From contig NW_019028979.1 in NCBI RefSeq assembly GCF_002105155.1, forward strand, positions 496,001 to 560,000: DNA of 64,000 bases. Direction: 5' to 3'. This DNA comes from Lobosporangium transversale (taxonomy: Eukaryota > Mortierellomycota > Mortierellomycetes > Mortierellales > Mortierellaceae). The notes beneath the pieces are model-generated. The model did not search any database. It saw only the letters and a program-made list of their open reading frames with translations, and had not been told where the DNA came from. Shown here one piece after another: positions 12,800 through 29,286 of the stretch. How positions within the stretch are numbered: the first letter of the stretch is position 1; each line of letters opens with the position of its first letter. Both the position numbers and the translations under genes were made by a program.

Positions 12800-13408
12800 C
12801 TAGTTTAATGAAGGGGATGAGACTGACGAGGCAGGGATATTTGCAGCAAATTTCTCAAGTAACTGAGCCTCTTCTTTGGCAATCTCCTCTAACTCTTCAC
12901 GGGTCTGAAGTCCCTTAGTTTCCTTACGCAACTCATAGAGTTGTCCCAGTTGCTGATCCGTCATCTTGTCCAACAACCCCGGGTCGAGTTTCCTACCGAA
13001 CGCTCTTCCTTGTTCCACCATTCGTTGTAATGTTGTCTCTCTATTGATTTTCTCTTGTTCTTTCTTTATTGTGTCTATGGAGGTCGTTGATACTGTTGTT
13101 GGTATTGATGACATGGAGGAAAGAGATTCAGCTGCTTGCTGTTTCAGGTCCTGGTTCTGGCTCTGGCTCTGGCTCTGGCTCTGATTCTGCTTGGGTGAGG
13201 CAATGAGGATATGATTGAGATAGTCCTGCCACTGCTCTAGAAAGCCAACAATGTAAAGAGGATTATCGACATCTTTATGGCGATGAAACTCGGCTTTGAC
13301 ATAGCCATCTCCCAGAATCCGAAATTGTGGAGGCAAATGCTTTCGGTGGGCTCGGAGAATCTGTCTGTATAGGGTCAGAGGTGGAATGAGAGTCTTTTGC
13401 GATGCCAT
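12800..13408 (-). CDS. SDHAF3: Succinate dehydrogenase assembly factor 3 (Acn9/Sdh7 family, LYR protein)
   Basis: A single-exon gene of 202 aa. The N-terminal half matches the Acn9/SDHAF3 family: the LYR-type motif LYRQILRAHRKHLP near residues 13-26, then FRILGDGYVKAEFHRHK and FLEQWQDYLNHI. Family members act in the mitochondrial matrix and help mature the iron-sulphur subunit of complex II, protecting it from oxidants. A Ser-Gln repeat at about residues 75-90 comes from a CTGGCT-type repeat at 13150-13185. The C-terminal half is longer than in yeast or animal members, which are about 125-135 aa, and is charged and probably helical. A pyrimidine-rich stretch on the coding strand precedes the start. 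Confidence 0.9.
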   Translation of the reverse strand: MASQKTLIPPLTLYRQILRAHRKHLPPQFRILGDGYVKAEFHRHKDVDNPLYIVGFLEQWQDYLNHILIASPKQNQSQSQSQSQNQDLKQQAAESLSSMSSIPTTVSTTSIDTIKKEQEKINRETTLQRMVEQGRAFGRKLDPGLLDKMTDQQLGQLYELRKETKGLQTREELEEIAKEEAQLLEKFAANIPASSVSSPSLN

Positions 13409-13989
13409 GATGCTCTTTATGAATAAAACTAAAACAGATATTTTTTCCCCCTGTGTCCGAAGTGATCCGGTTATAAATCCTTTTTTTTAAGGCACGTGAC
13501 AGACAGTTGGCGCAAACATATACCTTCACATTGGGCGAAGTCTTTGTCTTTACAAAAGAATGAAAGAGTGACAAAAAAGATATCTTTGTAGTATGGGGTT
13601 TACATGACATGTGGGTTATGGCAGCATTCTTTTTTTTTTTTTTTTTTTTTTGCATAGCATCAGAGCCTATTTATTTTGCGGGAATGGAGGCGTTATAAAT
13701 GGTGGCAAATGCAAAAGCTTTCTCCATGAAGAGCGTCTGCACATTTGACTGTTCCCAAACAAGGCAATGCTTGGCAGCCTTTTTATTTATTTATTTATTT
13801 ATTTTAGACTTGCTTTGCCTCTTTTTCTTTTTTCTCTCCAACCCACTTTTGACGCAACGTATCTTAAAGCATTTTTTTCCTTTCTACACTCTTCCTCACT
13901 CCGCTTATCCCATATCTTTTATTCTGCTGTCATTTGTCCGCCTGCTTGCTTCCTCTTACGCATAGTGGTGTATAATGAGCTAAACAAAG
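13409..13989. promoter_or_regulatory. Divergent promoter region, SDHAF3 / RING-TRAF gene
   Basis: This spacer separates two divergently transcribed genes and should hold both promoters. It has a T run at about 13630-13650, a (TTTA)n run near 13782-13804 and a CT-rich stretch at about 13820-13950 on the strand of the downstream gene. I see no coding exon. Confidence 0.45.
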
Positions 13990-16748
13990 ATGGGCATCAA
14001 CAAAAGTATGTCTCATGACAAAAGTGTTTGAATTCCCTGATATTCGAAATAGTGCATTCATATTCATCTAAAAACCTTGGGTCGGCATCACCACCAATAT
14101 TACCTCGTTTATCTTTTTCATAGATCTCTTCAGTGACCCAGAGCATCTGCCTTCTGGACTCATTTGTCCACTATGCGCCAACATCTTTCTTAACCCATAT
14201 CAAGTTTTTTGCAGTGAAGGCAAGTATTCCAAGAATATCTCACCGAGGCAAGAATGACGAGCCATAATCACTATGGTCCCAAATTGATGAAAACCATTCT
14301 CACCTTTGACTTTTGAGATTTACTTCTCTCATTTCTTACCACGTCCTTTATTATTTTTATTTTTATTTCTGTGTGTGCATGAACGTTGAAAATATTTGCA
14401 AATCAGACCATGTTTTTTGTGAAGCATGTTTGGAGGTTTATATTGATGATTATCTTCAAAGCAATCAACTAAAGGTTTTGCAGGAGACTGATCAAGAGCA
14501 ACAATCACAATCACATTTGTCTCGGCCAATACAGCACCCAATGATTACAACGTCTGATCAGGAAGCACAAGAAGAAGAACATGAAGAAGAAAGGGAGGAA
14601 GAAGAGAAGGAGAGGCCCATTGAGTCACCATCTTCATTAAATGATACCATCAGTGTAGAGTGCCCTGAATGTCGAAGAACAGCACAAGATTCTGCTTCAA
14701 GAATTAAGCTTTGTATCAGTTCATTTCGACCAGCGAAATATCTGGCGGTAAATTTATTGAGTCCATTTGTTTCTGTGTGGTATAATTTTGAGTCTGAAAT
14801 GATACTCACATTCTTGCGTTGCCTTCTCATATAAATCACTTAGAGAATGATTGATGCACAGCGTTTACGGTGTCCAACGACTATGATGAGATCATGCCAA
14901 TGGATTGGAGCTATGAAAGATATGCATACGCATCTTGATGTGGTAAAAAAACTGAAGTTTGTCTATTTCTATACTATTCAGTACGTCAGCATCCTTTCGA
15001 CTTCCTAACCCCTTTGTACCAATTATTCTGTTATTATTGTTATTATTGTAATTATTATTATTATTGTCGTGATTGTCTTCGATCCTCATAGTGCGGATTT
15101 GCCATAGAAACACTATGCCCTCACCGCCAATATGGCTGTAGATACAGAGCTTCCGCCCTTGACATTGTCGCACATCTGCCATCGTGCCCATTTGCACCAC
15201 AGGGTAGCTCAACATCTGAGATCTCTGATAGCCAGAGTCTTCCAGAGACTTCGCTTCCAAATCAACATATAGCGCCCCTTTCGCCCCCACAATCATCCCC
15301 GCCAATGAATCCAATGGACTATCCCCCGCATGGGCTATTTGAGCGCTTTCCACAAACGCAAGAATCAGACAATATCCCGGACCAACAACAGGATAGCGAC
15401 AAAAAGAAAGCTATGAGCTCAACTGCTAATGAACTTCAGCCGTCTAATAAAAACTTCCGCGCACTGTCAATGGATAGTATCACGGAGGATGGTCCTGGAC
15501 ATATCAATGACCTGCATAACGGCGAGACAGTGAGAATGGATGACAACGAGGATGAGTTTGATCAAGATGAGTTCCTGGAACGTCTTGAAGACTTGGAAAT
15601 GGCAGATATTTCGTTCTCTCCTCATCATAGCCCTTTACTGGCCCATAGTGACAACAGCCCAGACCCTTTGTTGATTAAGTCAGAGCAAGCACCCATTTCG
15701 ATGTCTTTGCAGCCTCTAAGAGTTCCTACACGACGTAGGCTCATCGTAGAGGAAGAATCGGAACAAGAGGACTGTGATAACGCAACCAGAGCTGCAGTTA
15801 ACGACCACAATTTAGACGTAGCCATGACAGACTCGGTTCCTCCAACTGAAATGGAGGATCGTAGCCAGTATGGTGCACATGCTGGAGGAGATCCTAATGA
15901 CCAAGGGCTTCTGCCTTATATTTCTAGCTATGCAGGGGAGCTACCACCAGCCTCTAGATCTGCTGCTTTACATCAGAGCTCTCCCCACATTGATGGACTT
16001 ACAAGCACTTCAGATCACCCTGCGCCGCTTATAACTGAGCAACAGCTACCGCCAGCACCATTGTCACCGCATCAAATAGAACAAGAAGCTGAGCAGCACA
16101 ATCCACAAACGTTTATTACCCGTCGAAGGCCTTCGCTTGATAGTTTGACAGACGCACAGCATGACTCTAGTAAACGAAGAATGCTGGAATTTCATGGACC
16201 TTGGCAGTGGCAGGTTGGACCAGCATCTCAGGCACAGCCACAAGAACCAGCCATTATTACCATGACCGACATCTCGTCTGTTGACTCTCCAGCTGCATCA
16301 TCAGTAATGTCATCACTCGTATCTTCTTTTATCAAACCTCTATCACGAAGGCCAGCATCGTTTTTTGCGCCGCTACATCGTCCAATGACAAGATCTGAAG
16401 CAACTGATATACAGGTTTATGTGGCTGAGTCGTCAAGCTATCTACCACTTTTGGTGCATCAACCAAGATACTTACGACCACGACAAAAGGTAAACGTGAT
16501 ACAAACTCATATCGCTCATATTGTTATTATTATTATTATTATTTTACTGACCTTGCGCATACACCAACATCGATTTTATGTAGAAAATCCTTCGTGGACG
16601 TGCTCGATCCAAATTTTTGACTCCTATTGTCCATGGAACAAACAATACAGAAAATCAGCTGAATGGACCACCATTTGGTAGCATGATGACAAACATCACA
16701 TCACCTGAGAATTCGTTTGCTTCCGATGGAAATTCCCATGAATGCTGA
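13990..16748 (+). CDS. RING finger plus TRAF-type zinc-finger protein, probable E3 ligase
   Basis: Six exons: 13990-14005, 14124-14219, 14407-14747, 14862-14942, 15092-16489 and 16584-16748, giving 698 aa. Intron 2 is of GC-AG type (donor GCAAGT). The start MGINKNLFSDP resembles other TRAF-type proteins. A C3HC4 RING begins at Cys20 (CPLC), followed by Cys35, His39, Cys42 and Cys45. The last pair (CPEC, Cys123 and Cys126) is delayed by a roughly 77-residue Glu/Gln-rich acidic insert. Two TRAF-type zinc-finger segments follow at about 152-210 (LRCPTTMMRSCQWIG, then LCPHRQYGCRYRAS). The rest is Ser/Pro-rich, acidic and apparently disordered. A ubiquitin-ligase role is inferred from the family; no substrate can be named. 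The 16-nt first exon is supported by phase and by the N-terminal match. Confidence 0.8.
15029..15066 (+). repeat. (TTA)n microsatellite in an intron
   Basis: A TTATTATTG/TTA run inside intron 4 of the RING-TRAF gene. A similar run is in intron 5 at about 16520-16545. Confidence 0.8.
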
Positions 16749-19397
16749 AGAAAATGTTGTATACAAAACCGTAGTTTTTAGTAAGGACATTCCAATGGTT
16801 AATAAAGCATACATAAAGTTTAATTCTGTTCATTTTGCCCCTACTTGCGGTTATTAATTTCAAGGTAAATGCCAATACAGTCGACGTCAAGAAAGATGTA
16901 CTAAGACTGAGTGGTCTTCAAAAACGCACTAGTGTGAGACGTGTTTCTGTATTCCTTTCATAAAACATTACCATGTGAACTAAGGATGAAGAGAACGGGT
17001 ACATACTAATACAGGATAAGTTTGGTTCTACGCAATCTCCGAGTTCATCCTCCATCCTGAAAAACATCCTTGGTCAAGGAAACAAATAAATAGGACATAT
17101 CGCATTGACCATCCGATGTTTTTTGGCATGATGGAAGACATGCGTATAGTAAATTCAAGCATTCAAGGACGTCAAACAATCAAGTGCGAATGAAAGTTTA
17201 GTAATAAGTACAGTCTAAAAAACATGATGCATCACATTCTCACATTCTCCCCAAGAAAAAGAAAGGATGGCGTAGAAGAAGAGTTCAGTTTCATGTGCTT
17301 TTCATATCATCGGAAGGGGCAGGGTACAATGAACACTCTGTAAAAATCACATCTTGGTCTTCTTATCTCCTCTTCTATCTTATCCTCTCTCTTCATGAGA
17401 AAAGAGTTCTGCAGGCGAATGCGTCTGATACCTGGTTATGTTCTTTCTCTTGTAAATGCAATTTAATTCTTAACGTACCGAGTCCGCGTTCAGCTCAGAT
17501 GTGGCGTAGGGGGAGGGGGGGGGTTTCGAGATACAGAAATGTAAAAAAAATTACTCCATCTGCAAAAAAGGTGAGACAAAAAACTTGTATACAAAAATGG
17601 TCCAAAACCAAACCAACGGGAATATGTATTGGTATAATAAAACAACAACAAACACAGTCAAACAAAATAAAAAATAGAGAAGAGGCTGGAGAGGAAAAGG
17701 AAATTGGATGAAGTGCGGAGTGACCCCCACTGGTCATCGTAATTGATCATCCCTCGCCTGCAGTGTTGATGACAGCCAAGCCAAATGCAAGCGTAAAGAG
17801 AAAAAAAGATGGGATGTTTTCTTCTAAGATCCTCTTGCGAATCTGTAATTAAGAGGGGAGGGCCTACCCCTTCAATAAGAGAGAGAAGCATATGCCTCTT
17901 ATTTATACCCACTAAGCTAATACTACGCGTCCTTTGCAACACAAACTCAAGATGGTCAGAGCACCTCTCTCTCAACCCACATTGCCCCTTGCATTCACAC
18001 ACTCTATTTGACTTCCTTCCCTTGTCCCTTCTACTTTGGTCTGATTGTGTTAGATGTTATGCCGCGTGGCAGGACCTAATTTACCTTCTCTTTTTCTCCT
18101 GCCTTTTCCCCTGTTCCTTCTCAAGTCCTTGAATGTCTTTTTTGCTGTTGACATTCGTGTTCATACTCGTGCTCGTGTTCGTGTTCGTTAGTTTGTCCCT
18201 TTCGTGCACCAATAGGTCGTGTCCTTTTTGTGCGTCTACTTGCAAGAGGTAGTTTGGTTGGCTCGGGCTTGTACAAGGACGCGTTGTACGTGTCTTCTTC
18301 ATCCCTGGCGCATCGCGTGACCTTGCTTTTTAGTCAAAAAAAAAAAAAAAAAAAAAAAAGAATGCCCACTGCATCTAAGCATTTATTCACTGGACGATCT
18401 TGGTCTGTCCTTCTTGAACATATTTGTATTTGCACATGTTTTCATGTATTGAATGGGTACGTTCCACTTCATCAATCAACCGTCGGCACAGCCGCCACAA
18501 TCCCTTTGAGTCCCTATCTACAGTTACCCCACTCCGAGAGCAATTCCAGTCCTCTTTGGCGTTTTTATATTAACTCATACTTGTCATGATACTCATAAGC
18601 TCTACATTTCATCCTGAGATTTGAAGGTATCCAATACAACTTCATTCCAAAGCCCCAATGTCAAACCTTAGTGTATTCATTGACCAGAGTTCCTAATGTC
18701 AATTGATGTGGTTTGTCTTCAAACTGGTGCTCCTTTGATTTTGCTACCCTCGTCATCAAGAGTTGCTCAGATAACAGAAATGTGGATATGATAGGAGAGT
18801 ATAAATGCAGTGAGCCAGCGCCTACGATGCCTCCTTGAGCCACTACAGCAAGAAAAGAAAAAAAAAAAAAAAAAAAAAAAAAAAGACAATCTACTGGTAC
18901 AACAGCATCACTTGTTGCAGACATTGCAAGTTTCAACAACTACGCAACAAACATCAACTACCGCGATTCAGCATCCGCTACATGCACTATAATCCCTTGA
19001 GCTTGCTCTTGATGTAGCCCCTCCCTTTTCCCCTGCGATCTTTCAAAATAAAAAAAAATAAAAAAAAAAGAAGAAAAATTCTTGTGGACAGGGAAAAAAA
19101 GCGAGGGATGAGGAAGGAGAGAGAAGGATGAGTCTATTTATTGTCTTTTTTTTTTTTTTTTTTTTTTTTTTTGTTTCTGTACATCCTTCCAATTGCACCT
19201 GCAGTCGATTGACGAGCACTTTATTCGGATGTAATCTGACGGACGCTTTTTTTTTATTCGTTTAGCAACTCCTCTTGTTCTTCGTCATCTTTGTCTGTGT
19301 TTATTATCACCATCGTTACCCTTCTTTGAACACTTTGAACACTTTGATTTCTGCATCTGTATCATCATCCCAGTTTACATTTGCAAAAGACAAAGTG

Positions 19398-19431
<34 letters not shown>

Positions 19432-19916
19432 CAGATCTACCCTGTTTGTCTCTGTTTGCGTTCTTTTTTTTTTTTTTTGTTTGTCACTGTTATCTGTTGC
19501 TACTGTTTGCTGCTGCAGGCGACTGCATCCTAACCCTGCTCAACCACGGGTCACTTTCAGTCCCGACCTTTTTCCATCTCGAGCACCCCCTTTCATTCAT
19601 CCTATTGCTTCCTATTATCCTTTTGTCTTTCTCTATCCCTTGGGAATCCATTGATTCATCACTGCTACATATTCTTTTTAAATTATAACAATTAGGTATT
19701 CAATCAACACAGACAAGAATAGGTGGGTGAGTTGGATGAATTTTGTGTACTTTGTGTATTGTTGTTGATTGACCAGTTGAAAAAGAGGCTCCTTTTCCCC
19801 CCTACCTTTTTTTTTTTTTTTTTTTTTTTTGTTCCTCGTCCTTAATCCTTTTTGTCCTCACCCTTCCAACCAGACCAATCGTACCCAGGTCAACACCAAT
19901 CTCTGTCTTGTGTCTG

Positions 19917-19952
<36 letters not shown>

Positions 19953-20287
19953 ATTTGGTTGAATAAGAAGTTAAAGACAAATTCTTTTCAATAGTTTCAA
20001 ATAACAATTTTTTTTTTCTTTTCTTATTGTGTTATTGTGTGGAAATGCGTGCATGCCAAAAAGGTTTTTGAAATGAGTCTGCATCCGTCAAGGAGATCCT
20101 GGTATCATTGTTTGGGTCATCAATAACCCTCTTTGGCGCCTTTTTCTTTTTCTTCTTTTCTCACTTTTCCTTTCTCGTCCAACTAAACCTTCTCACTTGC
20201 ACCATCAAGAACTGCACAGCGTAAAAAAAAAAAAAAGCAACTCCTAAAATCACTGTTCTTTTAAAAAAGTAACGACATTTGAATGAT

Positions 20288-20323
<36 letters not shown>

Positions 20324-20936
20324 GTTCACTCTCATACTCTAAAAACTCACACATACGCACACACAGCATCTTTTGTGTTAGTCTGCATTCGTCCTGTCTT
20401 TCTTTTCTTTTCCTTCTTTCTTTTCTCTTGGCCAGTTTTCCCTTCTTTCTTCAGTTCTCCCTCTCCTGTTGCCTTTCTATTCTCTTTATATTCATTGTAT
20501 TTTCCCTAGCTCCTCTTCCTCTCCTCTCTCCTCTCCTCTCTCACCCCTACTTCCATAAAGCAACATCCCACCTCCATCGTCTCTCCACATCATTCTTTCG
20601 ATTCCCTCCCCTTTTTTTATTGACACGAACAACGATTCTTATTCTCTTCATCATTCTTATTTAATCTCAAGTATTGATATATCCATCTTCCACATTGTAA
20701 TTTACAAACTTCTCACTGTTGGCCTTTGTAGCCCAATCTATGCATGGTACGGGCGTTTTTCTATACTTAAACATGTGCTCTGTTACATTCATCCATATGG
20801 TTACACTCGTAAACAGTGCCAGCAATACCAACAACAACAATAACAACAATAACAACCATTTCCCGAAAAAAAAAAGGGATTTTTTTTTTTTTTTTTTTCC
20901 TCCAAGTTTGTGATGAGGCTCTACAAACCATTCTGC

Positions 20937-20967
<31 letters not shown>

Positions 20968-21460
20968 CCTCCTCGGAAAAATGGTCTATGCTTCTCCTTG
21001 ACAATTACATTCACATTGTCGTTCTCATTTCTTCACTTGCCACCCATTTGCCTCGTTAACCAAAACAGGCTAAAGCTAACACAAAAAGTAAACAACAAAG
21101 AGTATAGAGGGAAAGAGAAAGATTATCCATTCTAAAATGGCAAGATTGTTGTTGTGAATAGGTTATTGGTTTGTAGCACCGCTCCAGTTGTGTGTGGACC
21201 CTTTTCTCCTTTACATCAGGTATTTTTCCTCCCCTTCTGGCTCTGGTCTGTAAACCAATCTCCGCCTCATTGTTTGTTCTATCAGTCAATCCGTGCTCGA
21301 AATCTTTTTTAGTATTCTGTGACAGGAGCTTGATTTGGGTCGCATGCTCCCTGTTCCCATGTTCACAATTGTAAGAGCATAATACGAACGGTTGTTATTG
21401 GGAAATGGAAAGGGGGAAATGGGACGATCGCTCAGTGAAGAACCTTATGCGACCGACCAC

Positions 21461-21496
<36 letters not shown>

Positions 21497-22321
21497 GAGC
21501 CCAATCTTTAGATCAAATGCCTATATTCTTTTTGTTTTTCTTGTTGACTACAGAAATTGAGATAGGATTAACAGATGTATTAGAGCGTCAGAGAGAGAAG
21601 ATTACGACAAATTCTATCGTCCTCTTGCGTATAATGCAGCAGTATGCTGTGGTTGTCTGTCCGCGCGCGACCTATCATCGCGATGCACGCGTCTATGGGC
21701 TTACGGCTATTTCTAGTCTTTTCTGACTTACCATACCAATCTAGACTAATCGCTGTATTCAAACATCTCGGAAGATGATCCCCTATCTTTCTATCCCTCC
21801 CCTTATTCGATTTTTTTCCTTTTCTTTTTTTGTCTTGCTTCGCCATTTCACCGCTATCATTATTGCATCGCACAATTGGCTGTCGCATTTAATTGGCCTT
21901 TCTTCACTCTTTTTCCCTTTCCAGTTTTTGATATTTCTGATATGGTGATTTGCTCTCCTCCCATTTTTCGTCTTCAGAGTTGTGTCTTCCCACAGATTTT
22001 CTGCTGATAAAAACACAGATGGCTTATCAGTCACGCCCATAACCTTGTGCTCCTTTTTTTTTGTACTCCAACTCATTTCTTTGTGCTTGTCTTCAGTTGT
22101 TTTTACTTCAAAAAAGAAGCTTTTGAATAATCTGACCCATTCGCTGCTCTCTTCCTCCTTCCTCTCTCTCACTAGACTCCAAAGATTTAAACGAAAAAAT
22201 CACTTTTGACTCTAAGATCATCCTTACCCATCAACGGGATCTACATCATCCTCAGAATCAAAGCCAGAATCAGGATTTAAGTCTACGCGGCGTCGCGACT
22301 CACAGCGGAAAGCAGCTGGAC
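16749..22321. other. Long non-coding region upstream of the Rua1-type gene
   Basis: There are 5.6 kb without a recognisable coding exon on either strand. It contains pure T or A runs (for example 18870-18884, 19147-19172, 19398-19430, 19918-19947, 20291-20318 and 21471-21495) and a CT-rich block at about 20390-20660. Open frames are short or are homopolymer translations. The CT block may mark the transcript start of the Rua1-type gene, leaving a leader of about 1.7 kb that could contain 5' introns. Confidence 0.55.
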
Positions 22322-25953
<3,632 letters not shown>

Positions 25954-26545
25954 CTATAATACCAACTAGCGGACAGTTTGCCAATGCCCTTCATTTATTT
26001 CTTTATCTTCGTTTTTATTTTATTTTTCTATTTTTTATTTTTATTTTTATTTTTTTTATTATTATTTTCGGCTAACATCAATCTTGTGTGGCTATTATCC
26101 ATCGGTCGGTTCAACCTCTTACGGATCACCTATTTTATATGAATTGGCTTTTTCATACTGTTTTCTTTTTTTTTCTTCCTGTATCCTTTCTCCCTGCATT
26201 AGTATTATATTGTAGTAGAAACCCCTTTGGTCAGCAAAGAAGAGTAGCCCCACTTGTAGGCCAGTCCTTCTCCCTTCTCTTTACTTGTCTATGTACATGT
26301 ATATAAATATAAATATAAAAAATGGAATTCAAGAAGGGTTGCACCATGTGCAGTAATTGATGAGCGACATAATTCAGGACATGTTTTTTTTTACGTCTTT
26401 ATTACATACCGCACTACCACACTTTTTTTTTGTGATTGAGCCACTAAGACAATGACATGAGATTGGTTTTTGGCTTTGCGCTTGGGCTTCCTCTTTCCTT
26501 CTCAATTTTCAACTTTACTCATTTTCTCATATTAAGCCCTTACAA
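25954..26545. other. Spacer between the Rua1-type and GDSL genes
   Basis: It starts with the 3'-UTR of the Rua1-type gene, rich in TTTTA repeats at 26000-26065. It ends with a pyrimidine-rich stretch at about 26480-26535 just before the next start codon, a likely promoter element. I see no gene in it. Confidence 0.5.
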
Positions 26546-27654
26546 ATGCAAAATTTAGACTCCGTTGTGTACGAAGATACCACCTCCGCAGAACGTTGCT
26601 ATCCTGAACGGATCCCCAAGGATCCAATCTTAATGGTAGATCGAATCTTAACAAAATACGACTTCAATGAAAGCAACGATAACATTAGCAGTAGTAGCAG
26701 CGACAATGATGAAGATTACATCAGTTCCAGCTTACATGATAGCGGGGATGAAAGCAATACCAGCAATGATTGCTGCTATGATTCGCAATATAAACTCAAT
26801 CAGCGTCAACAGTTTTACTCGATACGCAGACATGAAAATAATAAGAGTAATAACAATAAGAGCATGGGTGGGAGCGGTAGCGATAGCTGTCTGTTTACAC
26901 AGCGCGAGAGAAGGCGGCGCAATGCTGCACGACTTCATAACGGGGGACAGTGCCTGTGGTCTCCTTGGTCACGTTGGCGAGTATTGCTGAAGCTTCTGTA
27001 TGGTGTAGTGGTGCCAGCAGTGATCATATACTTACTACGGCGATCAGACCAATCTCTTCCACGACACGCTCGCTACTCTTCTCAAGAACCGTACCTTCGG
27101 CGTATGCAGACGTCCATACAGACACCAGCAATAGCAAGGTCTGTTATTGAAGCAAGGAAAAGATACTGGAAGGAAGGATCTGGAGTCCAGCCTTACCAAA
27201 GATGCTCTAGGGACGATTTGGACAGAACAAAAAGAGATTATATTGAGAGCACGCCAACAAACAACGACAGAGACAAAGACTGCTATAAAGACAGGAGCAG
27301 TCCCGAATTTCTATCCTCTTCATCCAAGAATCAGTGTCGTCTACATCGGGATCAGGAGCAACAGGAATCTAGCAACGCCATGGTGCAGCAAGTGTCCTAT
27401 GATCAATTCATCCTCTTTGGAGACTCCATCACACAGGTAATTTAGCTCGATTGATTTTAAAAATGCAAAGACTGGTGGTAACGTTGCTTTAATAGAAGGT
27501 TGCGGCTACATCCTTATTCAAAATATATGAACTTTTTTTTAACTCCTAGTATTCATTTGATGTGAATCAGCGAGGATATGGTTCTCAGCTCGCCCATTTA
27601 TTTCAGCGACGACTTGATGTTATTAACCGTGGATTTTCAGGTGTGTATTACGCG

Positions 27655-27694
<40 letters not shown>

Positions 27695-28515
27695 ATTGGT
27701 TGGGACACCCACGCTTTATGGAAAAGTTCGGGTATGAGAAGTGAATTAATAGAAACTCATTATGTCTTTGACTAACAGGATGGAAAGTTTTTCTCAATGT
27801 CTATATCTATATCTATATCTATATCTATTTATTTATTTTATTTTCTTTTCTTTATTCAATCTTTCTTTGGGATCTAACATGCAGGATATACAAGCGAGCA
27901 GGCTATCCATCTCCTGCCCCAATTCCTTCCTCGACCAAATGATCAGCAACAGCAACTAGGAAAACAGGAGCAGGAACAGGGGCAAGAGCAGGCCCCCCAG
28001 CTCCCCACGCGCCTACAATTATCCTCATCACTATCACCATCATCAAAAGTTCAATTCTTGAGTATATTTTTCGGTGCGAACGATGCATGTCTCCCTCCAT
28101 CACCTCAGCACGTAGATTTGGAGCGATATGAGCAAAATCTTCGTAGCCTGATCGATATGGTCCATGATCCCAGATCCTTAACTTACTCACCTGAAACACG
28201 TGTCATCATAATTTGTCCTCCTGTCATTGACGAAGAGCGTTGGGCAAAGAGACGTCAAAAGCAAGGCAGGGCGATGGATCGGGAAAAGGGCGTGACCAAG
28301 AAATATGCAGCGACCTGCCTGAAAGTTGGACAGGAATACCAATGCAGGAACGACCAGCAATCACCACCTCAGTATCATCAGGTCGATGTCATTGATACCT
28401 GGAGCTTAATGACTACACAGATCGAAAGTGGTCAGCGGACACTGCAGGACTATCTAATAGATGGGTTGCATCTGGCTTCTGAAGGCAACAATGTAATGAA
28501 TGACTAAACTGGAAA

Positions 28516-28548
<33 letters not shown>

Positions 28549-28766
28549 TATGTGGCCGATATTAATATGAATGCTAAATTTTATTTTTATCTTTAACAAA
28601 CTAAAAGCTTATTTTCGAGGAAATTATGAAGATCATACGAAGTCGTTATCAGGAATGGGATCCAGAAGTTATGCCAATGCATGCACCATGGTGGGGCCAT
28701 CTGGATTTGAAACAACCAGAGATAGATCTACTGATCTGTGCCAATAAGACAAAGAAGGAACTATAA
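26546..28766 (+). CDS. Membrane-anchored GDSL/SGNH esterase-lipase (IAH1-like)
   Basis: Four exons: 26546-27436, 27550-27640, 27885-28492 and 28608-28766, giving 582 aa. The C-terminal two thirds form an SGNH hydrolase: block I FGDSITQ with Ser294, block II RGFSGYTSEQA with Gly328, block III FFGANDA with Asn393, and block V DGLHLASEGN with Asp520 and His523. This is the catalytic set of isoamyl-acetate-hydrolase-like esterases. The long N-terminus is acidic and Ser/Asn-rich and then carries one hydrophobic segment at about 146-164 (LLKLLYGVVVPAVIIYLL) flanked by basic residues, so a signal-anchored membrane form is likely. Free IAH1 enzymes are about 240 aa and lack this anchor. A Q/E-rich insert splits the catalytic domain between blocks II and III. 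The substrate is not predictable. Confidence 0.85.
27801..27827 (+). repeat. (CTATAT)n microsatellite in an intron
   Basis: About 4.5 copies of a hexanucleotide in intron 2 of the GDSL gene. The same intron has a 33-nt T run at 27658-27690. Confidence 0.85.
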
Positions 28767-28814
28767 TACGGGACAACGCCAAACCAAGTGAAAAAAAAAA
28801 AAAAAAAAAAAGGC

Positions 28815-28820
28815 AATAAA
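28815..28820 (+). terminator. Polyadenylation signal AATAAA for the GDSL gene
   Basis: AATAAA about 50 nt after the stop codon, in the convergent spacer to the TMEM170-like gene. Confidence 0.45.
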
Positions 28821-29015
28821 TCAATTTTTTTTTTGGTTTTTTTTGCTACTTCTGCTACTGTGTGTATTATGATCTTTTCGTTTCTTCTAGTCTTACAGCG
28901 ATTATTATTAGGGTAGGTAGAATAAATTATTGTTTTTGAGTAATATACAAATGAACGAGGCAAAAAAAAAAAAAAAAAAGAAAAAAAAAGAAAAAGAAAA
29001 ATCTAATCAAGCTAA

Positions 29016-29254
29016 TCAAAGAATTGTCGTAACGGTTGAGTAGGATCCCATAATTACGACTAGTGCCTGGATGAGACCCCATAGAAATGGCACCCATGTT
29101 GACATGCGATATGCTCCTGCATTGTAGATCGCAGCGATGGCCAACCCTAATTTGATCAGATACGTTGGGTTGATTTGAATAAGTATATCATTTTCCTCAA
29201 AAAGAATGGTATGAAGGAACGAACGTCACCCATCTATGCATGCCTTTGATTGTC

Positions 29255-29286
<32 letters not shown>

